Of a stretch of 5,863 nt of DNA, positions 1 through 4,533 are shown piece by piece (within the stretch, counting starts at the first letter, position 1; each line of letters opens with the position of its first letter). Location of the stretch: the NCBI GenBank assembly GCA_021808195.1, contig JAKBCE010000155.1, positions 1 to 5,863 on the forward strand, written 5' to 3'. The stretch is from Pseudomonadota bacterium (GTDB lineage Bacteria; Pseudomonadota; Gammaproteobacteria; Steroidobacterales; Steroidobacteraceae). The position numbers and the translations under genes are program-made. The notes beneath the pieces were generated by a model. The model searched no databases. It saw only the letters and a list, made by a program, of their open reading frames with translations, and was not told the DNA's origin.

Positions 1-1
1 A

Positions 2-361
2 GTCCGCTGGACGTATCGGGGCGATCCGGACAGTGCCACCGCCTGCAATTGCACGGTCTGCCGCCGGTATGCGGCGCTCTGGGCCTATGACTTCCAGGAC
101 GAGCGCATCGGGGTCTCGAGCCGGACCGGCTGCTACGTGCGTGGTGAGTCGATCGGCTTTCATTTCTGCCCGGTGTGCGGGGTGCTGGCCTACTGGCGCG
201 CGCTCGCAGCCGGTCCCGATGGCCGGCGCAGGATCGCGGTCAACCTGCGCCTGGCCGAGCCGCGCGCGACGGCGGCAATCCCGGTGAAGCGCGTGGACTG
301 GCTCGAGGAGTCCGGGCCACTGCCGAGCGATGGCCGGTGCGTCGCGGCCTATTGGGTCTGA
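2..361 (+). CDS. GFA/CENP-V-fold zinc protein, 3' part
   Basis: This is the C-terminal 119 residues of a protein whose start lies before the window; the frame is open from base 2 to the TGA at 359-361. It carries the cysteine pattern of the GFA (glutathione-dependent formaldehyde-activating enzyme, Mss4-like) fold: CNCTVCRR at visible residues 15-22 and FCPVCG at 55-60, giving cysteines 15, 17, 20, 56 and 59 as likely zinc ligands. In the named family member, Gfa of Paracoccus, the fold was linked to the reaction of formaldehyde with glutathione. Most GFA-domain proteins have no proven reaction, so that activity should not be assumed here. Family members are about 120-160 residues long, so only a short N-terminus is probably missing. 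The stop lies 13 nt before the pirin start, so the two are probably co-transcribed. The fold assignment is firm; the substrate is unknown. Confidence 0.87.
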   Translation, partial: VRWTYRGDPDSATACNCTVCRRYAALWAYDFQDERIGVSSRTGCYVRGESIGFHFCPVCGVLAYWRALAAGPDGRRRIAVNLRLAEPRATAAIPVKRVDWLEESGPLPSDGRCVAAYWV

Positions 362-363
362 AC

Positions 364-368
364 GGAGG
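364..368 (+). promoter_or_regulatory. Ribosome binding site of the pirin gene
   Basis: GGAGG ends 6 nt before the ATG at 375, which is close to ideal spacing. It decides the pirin start in favour of 375 over the upstream in-frame ATG at 330, which would overlap the GFA gene by 32 nt and add 15 residues not seen in pirins. Confidence 0.85.
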
Positions 369-374
369 CTTCGC

Positions 375-1073
375 ATGATCACCTTTCGCGATCGGCTGAC
401 CCGCGGTGCGAGCCGCACGGGGTGGCTCGAGAGCCGCCACACGTTCTCGTTCGCCGACTATCGGGATCCGGATCACATGGGCTTTCGCAGCCTGCGCGTG
501 ATCAATGAGGATCGGGTGGTGCCCGGGGCGGGCTTTCCGACGCATGCGCACCGTGACATGGAGATCCTCTCGTACGTGCTCGAGGGCGCGCTCGAGCATC
601 GCGACAGCCTCGGTCACGGGACACAGATCCGCCCCGGGGAACTGCAGCGCATGAGCGCCGGCACGGGCATCCGCCACAGCGAGTTCAACCCCTCGGCGAG
701 CGAGCCGGTGCACTTCCTGCAGATCTGGATCATCCCGGCCGAGACCGGACTGACGCCCGGATACGAGCAGCGCGCCTTTGCGCCCGAGGGGAGGCGGGGG
801 CGGCTGCAGCTCGTCGCGGCCCCCGACGGCGCCGAGGGCGCCCTCACGGTGCATCAGGACGTGCGGGTATATCTCGCCAACGTGTCGCCCGGGGAGAAGA
901 TCGAGCACGCCATTGCGCCGGGGCGCGGCATCTGGCTGCAGGTGTCCCGCGGCATCGCGGCTCTGAACGGCACCGAGATGCGCGCCGGCGACGGTGCGGC
1001 GGTGCAGGCGCACTCGACGGTGACGATCGAGGCTGATACCGACAGCGAAATGCTGTTGTTCGATCTCGCCTGA
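375..1073 (+). CDS. Pirin-family bicupin (YhhW-like)
   Basis: This gene encodes a 232-residue cytoplasmic protein, almost the same length as E. coli YhhW (231 residues by recollection). The N-terminal cupin has the pirin signature: a FSFADY block at residues 25-30, THAHRDME at 56-63 and GIRHSEFN at 98-105. The four expected metal ligands are all present as His57, His59, His101 and Glu103, matching the YhhW metal site, so the metal centre should be intact. A second, degenerate cupin fills the C-terminal half and ends in DSEMLLFDL, also typical. E. coli YhhW and human pirin show quercetin 2,3-dioxygenase activity in vitro; the physiological substrate is generally unclear, so the family name is safer than an enzyme name. 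The gene follows the GFA gene by 13 nt and probably shares its transcript. It converges on egtD. Confidence 0.95.
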   Translation: MITFRDRLTRGASRTGWLESRHTFSFADYRDPDHMGFRSLRVINEDRVVPGAGFPTHAHRDMEILSYVLEGALEHRDSLGHGTQIRPGELQRMSAGTGIRHSEFNPSASEPVHFLQIWIIPAETGLTPGYEQRAFAPEGRRGRLQLVAAPDGAEGALTVHQDVRVYLANVSPGEKIEHAIAPGRGIWLQVSRGIAALNGTEMRAGDGAAVQAHSTVTIEADTDSEMLLFDLA

Positions 1074-1089
1074 GTGCGTGGCGCGCCCA

Positions 1090-2073
1090 TCAGCCGGGTG
1101 CGCCGGCCGGCTGCAGGCACTGCACGCTGAACAGTCCCTCGGCATCCGTCCACAGGTGGGTGACCGCAAGGCCTGCGCGTGCGGCAATGTGTGCGAAGGA
1201 TTCGGGCGAGTATTTGCAGCTGAGCTCCACGCGCATCGCCTCTCCGGCGGCGAAGTGGACGCGGTGTCCGCCGACGCTGACCTCCTGCTCGCAGCGGCTG
1301 ACGATGTAGGTCTCGATCCGCTCCCGCTCGGGGTGGTAGCGCGCGCGGTGGCGGAACGCACCCAGGTCGAAGTTGGCCTCGAGCTCCCGGTTCAGCCGGG
1401 TGAGCAGATTCAAGGTGAACTCGGCCGTGACGCCCGCGGCGTCGTTGTAGGCCGCCTCGATCCGCTGCGGGGACTTCACCAGGTCCACGCCGATGAGCGC
1501 CGCGCCGTTGCGGCCCATCGCGCGGCGCATCTGCGTCAGCAGCTGCACGGCCTGATCGGCGCTGAAGTTGCCGATCGTCGAGCCGGGAAAGTAGATGACC
1601 GTGCGCGCCGGCCGGCGCGCCGGCTGCGGCAGCGTGATCGGCTGGGTGAAATCCGCGCACACCGGCAGCATCTGGATGTCGGCAAACCGCTCACTCAGGC
1701 GCGCCACGCTCTCGGTGAGCGCGCTGCGCGAGATTTCCACCGGCACGTACGCGGCGACTTCGCGAAGGTGCTCGAGCAGCACGCCGGTCTTGGTGCCGCT
1801 GCCGCTGCCGTACTCGAGCAGCAGCGCGTGCGGGCCGAGCGCTGCGCCGATGGCCGCGGCGTGCGTGCGCATCAATGCGATTTCCGCGCGCGTCAGGTAG
1901 TACTCGGGCTGCTCGCAGATGCGCTCGAACAACTCCGAGCCGCGCGCATCGTAGAAGTATTTCGAGGGCAACTGCTTGGGGCGGCGCGCCAGGCCCTCGA
2001 GTACGTCGCTGCGGATGTCCGCGTCGCTCGGGTGCAGATCGTGGAGAAAGATCTCACTCGGCAGTGTGCTCAT
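1090..2073 (-). CDS. egtD: L-histidine N-alpha-methyltransferase EgtD
   Basis: EgtD transfers three methyl groups from S-adenosylmethionine to the alpha-amino group of histidine, giving hercynine, the first intermediate of ergothioneine synthesis. The 327-residue product has the usual family length. The N-terminal block KQLPSKYFYDARGSELFE (33-50) and PEYYLTRAE (56-64) are characteristic, and the SAM motif is LEYGSGSGTKT (86-96). Residues corresponding to the histidine-binding set I recall from Mycobacterium smegmatis EgtD (Tyr56, Asn166, Tyr206, Glu282, Ser284) are visible as Tyr59, Asn169, Tyr209, Glu283 and Ser285, so the enzyme looks functional. The ATG at 2073 is chosen because it overlaps the egtB stop (ATGA), and GGGA lies 6 nt before it. 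A longer open frame upstream only shadows egtB. Translation is probably coupled to egtB. Confidence 0.96.
   Translation of the reverse strand: MSTLPSEIFLHDLHPSDADIRSDVLEGLARRPKQLPSKYFYDARGSELFERICEQPEYYLTRAEIALMRTHAAAIGAALGPHALLLEYGSGSGTKTGVLLEHLREVAAYVPVEISRSALTESVARLSERFADIQMLPVCADFTQPITLPQPARRPARTVIYFPGSTIGNFSADQAVQLLTQMRRAMGRNGAALIGVDLVKSPQRIEAAYNDAAGVTAEFTLNLLTRLNRELEANFDLGAFRHRARYHPERERIETYIVSRCEQEVSVGGHRVHFAAGEAMRVELSCKYSPESFAHIAARAGLAVTHLWTDAEGLFSVQCLQPAGAPG
1091..1113. repeat. Inverted repeat at the pirin/egtD convergence
   Basis: Arms CAGCCGG (1091-1097) and CCGGCTG (1107-1113) make a 7-bp GC stem with a 9-nt loop. It starts 17 nt after the pirin stop and lies within the last codons of egtD. 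It could fold at the 3' end of the pirin transcript, but no T-run follows, so it is not a canonical intrinsic terminator. In DNA this GC-rich it could be chance. Confidence 0.3.
1603..1620. repeat. 18-bp perfect palindrome inside egtD
   Basis: GCGCGCCGG is followed directly by CCGGCGCGC. It encodes the Arg/Pro/Ala-rich segment ARRPAR of EgtD (residues 152-157), just before the VIYFPGSTIGNF block. It is probably a by-product of GC-rich arginine, alanine and proline codons, with no sign of a separate function. Confidence 0.5.
2070..2073 (-). other. ATGA overlap of egtB stop and egtD start
   Basis: Read on the - strand, the bases ATGA hold the egtD start ATG and the egtB stop TGA. Such overlaps usually mean that ribosomes ending the first gene re-initiate at the second. 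This fits stoichiometric production of two enzymes in consecutive pathway steps. Confidence 0.93.
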
Positions 2074-3347
2074 GGCAGATCCCGAGCCAGGCGGATGCCG
2101 CTGAACTGCCAGCGGTCCCGCGGGTAGAAGAAGTTGCGGTAACTGGCGCGCACGTGGCCGCGCGGTGTGGCGCATGACCCGCCGCGCAGCACCCATTGCC
2201 CGCACATGAACTTGCCGTTGTATTCGCCGAGGGCGCCGGGCAGCGGTTTGAAGCCGGGGTATCCGACGTACGGGCTGCCCGTCCATTCCCATACGTCACC
2301 GAACAGCTGCCGAGGGCCTTCATGCTGCGGGTGCGGATCGGCCCGCGGTTCGAACAGACCGTCATCGGCGAACTGTCCGTGCGTCGGGTCGAGCGGCGCG
2401 GCCAGCGTTTCCCACTCGGCCTCGAGCGGCAGGCGCGCACCGGCCCAGCGGGCGAACGCGTCGGCCTCAAAATAACTGACGTGACAGACCGGCGCGTTCG
2501 GATCGAGTTCGCGCGTCCCGCCGAGCGTATATGCGCTTGAGAGATCTTCCGCCCAGTACAGCGGACGCGTCCACCCCTCGCGCTGCACGGTGGCCCATCC
2601 TTCCGACATCCACAGCAGCGCCGTGCGGTAGCCGCCGGCACGGATGAACTCGGCGTACTCCGCGTTGGTGACTGGACGGTGCGCGATGGCGTGCGGATGC
2701 AGCAGCTCGCTGTGGCGCGGCAGTTCGTTGTCGTAGGCGAATTCCGTGCCGTCATAACCGGTGGTCGTGATGCCGGTGCGGCCGGCGAGGAAGCGTATCG
2801 GCCCGGCGGCAGGGCTGCGCGCCGCGCGCGCGGTCGTATAGGCCGGCTGCAGCGGGTTGCAGGCAAAGAGGTGTTTGAGGTCCGTCAGCATCAGTTCCTG
2901 ATGCTGCTGTTCGTGATGCAGGCCGAGCGTCAATACTGCGGCGAGCGTGTCGGGAATACCGCGAGCGAGACGCTCCAGTACGGCCTCATCGATCTGTGCG
3001 CGGTACGCGCAGATCTCGGCGAGCGTCGGGCGCGTGAGCAGGCCGCGCGCATCGCGGGCGTGCATCGGTCCGGCGCTCTGATAATAGGAGTTGAAGAGAA
3101 AATGCCACTCGGGGTGCAGCGGCTCGGGCCCCTCGGCGCCGCGCCCGAGCACGAAGCGCTCGAAGAACCAGCTGGTGTGCGCCAGGTGCCACTTGGTGGG
3201 GCTCGCATCCGGCATCGACTGCACCACCGTGTCTTCCGGTGCGAGCGATGCGCACAGCTCGAGTGAGCGCGCACGCACGCGCGCATACCACTGGCTCAAA
3301 CCGTCCGGTGAGTCTGCAGGTGCCGGGTTGTCGCGGGCCAATGGCAT
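2070..3347 (-). CDS. egtB: Hercynine oxygenase / sulfoxide synthase EgtB
   Basis: EgtB is a non-heme iron enzyme that uses O2 to join hercynine and a cysteine thiol (free cysteine or gamma-glutamylcysteine) into a sulfoxide, the central step of ergothioneine synthesis. The predicted protein has 425 residues. The N-terminal DinB-like domain carries MPDASPTKWHLAHTSWFFE (45-63) and HHEQQHQE (144-151), giving the three-histidine iron site His57, His145 and His149. The C-terminal FGE-sulfatase-like domain has LPLEAEWE (306-313), GDVWEWT (350-356), RGGSCATP (389-396) and RNFFYPRDRWQFSG (404-417). The mycobacterial enzyme has, as I recall, RNWDHP at the last site, with Asp and Arg that bind gamma-glutamylcysteine. 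Here those positions read Phe407 and Asp411, which favours a cysteine-type EgtB. The start is uncertain: ATG 3347 is preferred, though GTG 3374 and TTG 3389 are in frame and no site has a strong ribosome binding sequence. The stop overlaps the egtD start. Confidence 0.95.
   Translation of the reverse strand: MPLARDNPAPADSPDGLSQWYARVRARSLELCASLAPEDTVVQSMPDASPTKWHLAHTSWFFERFVLGRGAEGPEPLHPEWHFLFNSYYQSAGPMHARDARGLLTRPTLAEICAYRAQIDEAVLERLARGIPDTLAAVLTLGLHHEQQHQELMLTDLKHLFACNPLQPAYTTARAARSPAAGPIRFLAGRTGITTTGYDGTEFAYDNELPRHSELLHPHAIAHRPVTNAEYAEFIRAGGYRTALLWMSEGWATVQREGWTRPLYWAEDLSSAYTLGGTRELDPNAPVCHVSYFEADAFARWAGARLPLEAEWETLAAPLDPTHGQFADDGLFEPRADPHPQHEGPRQLFGDVWEWTGSPYVGYPGFKPLPGALGEYNGKFMCGQWVLRGGSCATPRGHVRASYRNFFYPRDRWQFSGIRLARDLP
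2886..2906. repeat. 9-bp inverted repeat over the egtB iron-motif codons
   Basis: Arms CAGCATCAG (2886-2894) and CTGATGCTG (2898-2906) flank a 3-nt TTC spacer, so the mRNA could form a tight hairpin. The 21 nt encode QHQELML, the second half of the HEQQHQE iron-binding motif. The symmetry is perfect, but the peptide is fixed by function, so it may be a codon coincidence. Confidence 0.5.
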
Positions 3348-3390
3348 GTGGTGCAGGCGAATTGGCGGCGGCACACGGGCCCCGCGCAAT

Positions 3391-3413
3391 CGGTCGCGCC
3401 GGCCCCGGGACCG
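3391..3413 (-). repeat. Hairpin in the predicted egtBD leader
   Basis: Outer arms CGGTC (3391-3395) and GACCG (3409-3413) and inner arms CCGG (3399-3402) and CCGG (3405-3408) can stack into one GC-rich stem with a 3-nt bulge. It falls between the candidate promoter and the egtB start, so it would sit in the 5' untranslated RNA. It is too close to the promoter and lacks the T-run for a convincing terminator, and nothing resembles a known riboswitch. Confidence 0.35.
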
Positions 3414-3436
3414 TCCTGTGAGGTGCAGGGTCTATC

Positions 3437-3465
3437 ATTATGTTTGAATCGGGCGGATCTTTCCA
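3437..3465 (-). promoter_or_regulatory. Candidate sigma-70 promoter for egtBD
   Basis: On the - strand, TGGAAA (3460-3465; four of six match TTGACA) and CATAAT (3437-3442; five of six match TATAAT) are separated by exactly 17 bp. They lie in a stretch visibly richer in A and T than the surrounding genes. Transcription would start near 3430, giving a leader of about 80 nt before the ATG at 3347. The position, just ahead of an egtB that lies well away from the upstream methyltransferase, fits an own promoter for egtBD. It is a sequence match only. Confidence 0.5.
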
Positions 3466-3504
3466 CCCTTAATTTCCATGTGCCCGCAGGCTCACCTGGG
3501 GTGC

Positions 3505-3539
3505 GTTGTAACGCGGACGAAACATCCGCGTTGACCAAC
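3505..3539. repeat. Inverted repeat between methyltransferase gene and egtB
   Basis: Arms AACGCGGA (3510-3517) and TCCGCGTT (3525-3532) form an 8-bp perfect inverted repeat around a 7-nt spacer. Outer GTTG (3505-3508) and CAAC (3536-3539) can extend it past a small internal loop. It lies 30 bp after the methyltransferase stop and about 45 bp upstream of the candidate egtBD -35 box. It may be a 3'-end hairpin of the methyltransferase transcript, although no T-run follows on either strand, or a binding site for a dimeric regulator of egtBD. I do not recognise it as the operator of a known regulator. Confidence 0.5.
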
Positions 3540-3561
3540 ACGCAGAGGCGCTGCGGCAGCG

Positions 3562-4491
3562 CTAGGCGCGAGGCTTGCGCGCCGTCAGGTACGCCATCCG
3601 TTCGGTGTTCACGGCGCGCGGATCCTCGATCACCGGGCGCATGCTGCGTTCGAACAGCTCGCGCTCGCCGGGGCTGAATTTCTCGGCCATGATCGCGCGC
3701 AACGGTGGGGCGAGCGGGTGCGGCGAGGTGTTGATGAACACTTCCCACGTGCGCACGATCGAGGGCAGCGTGTCGATGTGCAGCTCCAGATGCACATCGG
3801 CGAAGCCCGCAGTCTGCGCAAAGCGCACCAGGTCGCGCTCGGAGTATCCCGCGATCGCGCTGGCGCGGATCGTCGCATCGGTGTCCGGAAATTGCGACGC
3901 TTTCCAGCGGTGCATCAGGCGCAGCAGCGGACTGACCGCCTCGGGAGGGCTCGATTCGATGACCGTGCGCATCGCCTGTGCGGCGACGGCTTCATCCTGG
4001 AAGACCGGCTCACCGATCGAGAGGCGCCCGCCCGGGCGCAGCACGCGGTGAAAATCGCGCAGTGCCGCAGTCTTGTCGAGCACGTAGGCGAGCACCGAGC
4101 GGGTCGTGACCGCATCGAGTGAGCCGTCCGCGATGCCTTCGAGCCGCTCCGCCGGGGCGCAGAGGAACCTGCAGCGCGGCGCGACACCTCGTGCCTCGGC
4201 GAGCGCTCGCGCGTGTTGCAACATCGGTGCGGAGACATCGGTGAGCCAGACGTGAAGATCGCCGCCGGTGCGCTCGAGTGCATGCAGGGCGAGCAGCCCT
4301 TCGCCGGCGCCGATGTCGGCAAACGTCTCGCCGGGCTGCAGCGCGGCGCCCTCGAGCACCCGCTCGACGTAACGCTCGACCAGCGCACGCATGGCTCGCG
4401 CATAGTCCGGGTCGCCGCCGTCGCGGCCGTGCCGCAGCCAGTCGGACCACACGTCGCGCTCGGGCTGGGTGTTCTCGTCCATTGCACTCAT
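3562..4491 (-). CDS. Class I SAM-dependent methyltransferase, substrate unknown
   Basis: The predicted 309-residue soluble protein has a Rossmann methyltransferase domain: motif I FADIGAGEG (57-65), an acidic residue at the end of strand 2 (LTDVS, Asp85), SLDAVTTRSVLAYV (124-137) in the motif II region and LRPGGRLSIGEP (151-162) as the post-motif. The order and wording resemble the UbiE/Methyltransf_11 group. The C-terminal 130 residues (HRWKASQFPDTDATI, then a Trp-rich region with WEVF) are not a domain I can name and probably form the substrate cap. No arsenite-type cysteine set is seen. The start is uncertain: ATG 4491 is chosen, ATG 4482 is equally possible, and neither has a clear ribosome binding site. 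The gene follows opgD by 42 nt and probably shares its transcript, being separated from egtB by about 210 nt. A role in glucan or ergothioneine metabolism is possible but unproven. Confidence 0.85.
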   Translation of the reverse strand: MSAMDENTQPERDVWSDWLRHGRDGGDPDYARAMRALVERYVERVLEGAALQPGETFADIGAGEGLLALHALERTGGDLHVWLTDVSAPMLQHARALAEARGVAPRCRFLCAPAERLEGIADGSLDAVTTRSVLAYVLDKTAALRDFHRVLRPGGRLSIGEPVFQDEAVAAQAMRTVIESSPPEAVSPLLRLMHRWKASQFPDTDATIRASAIAGYSERDLVRFAQTAGFADVHLELHIDTLPSIVRTWEVFINTSPHPLAPPLRAIMAEKFSPGERELFERSMRPVIEDPRAVNTERMAYLTARKPRA

Positions 4492-4506
4492 CTGGGGCCG
4501 TATCGG

Positions 4507-4532
4507 CGGTGCGCCGCGTGCGCGGCGCACCG
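4507..4532 (-). repeat. Strong intercistronic hairpin between opgD and methyltransferase gene
   Basis: Arms CGGTGCGCCGC (4507-4517) and GCGGCGCACCG (4522-4532) form a perfect 11-bp GC-rich stem with a 4-nt loop. It starts one base after the opgD stop codon and ends 15 nt before the methyltransferase ATG at 4491. No T-run follows in the reading direction, so a canonical intrinsic terminator is unlikely. An RNA processing or stability element, a partial attenuator, or a structure that couples translation of the two genes are the likelier readings. Confidence 0.65.
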
Positions 4533-4533
4533 T

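Noticed and set aside
240..1361. A 373-codon open frame on the - strand across pirin and the end of egtD
   Set aside because: It lies opposite the well-supported pirin and in a different frame from egtD, and its product has no family signature.
1078..2127. A 349-codon open frame on the + strand antisense to egtD
   Set aside because: The translation is low-complexity, rich in Arg, Ala, Gly and His, with no recognisable domain. EgtD on the other strand has complete motifs, so this is a GC-skew shadow.
2679..3266. A 195-codon + strand frame antisense to egtB
   Set aside because: It mirrors codons of the strongly supported EgtB and shows no motif of its own.
2070..3347. SenA-type selenoneine synthase instead of EgtB
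   Set aside because: SenA is an EgtB relative, but it is expected beside senB and a selD-like gene; here the overlapping partner is egtD and neither selenium gene is present.
3348..3561. A small gene or riboswitch in the intergenic gap
   Set aside because: The open frames through it are extensions or shadows of neighbours with no ribosome binding site, and no known riboswitch core is recognisable.
3562..4491. Arsenite methyltransferase or an EgtD paralogue
   Set aside because: It lacks the conserved cysteine set of arsenite methyltransferases and the histidine-binding blocks of EgtD; only the generic SAM fold is shared.
4507..4532. Calling the opgD-methyltransferase hairpin an intrinsic terminator
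   Set aside because: The stem is strong, but the following - strand bases have no run of T, so it is reported as an intercistronic inverted repeat.
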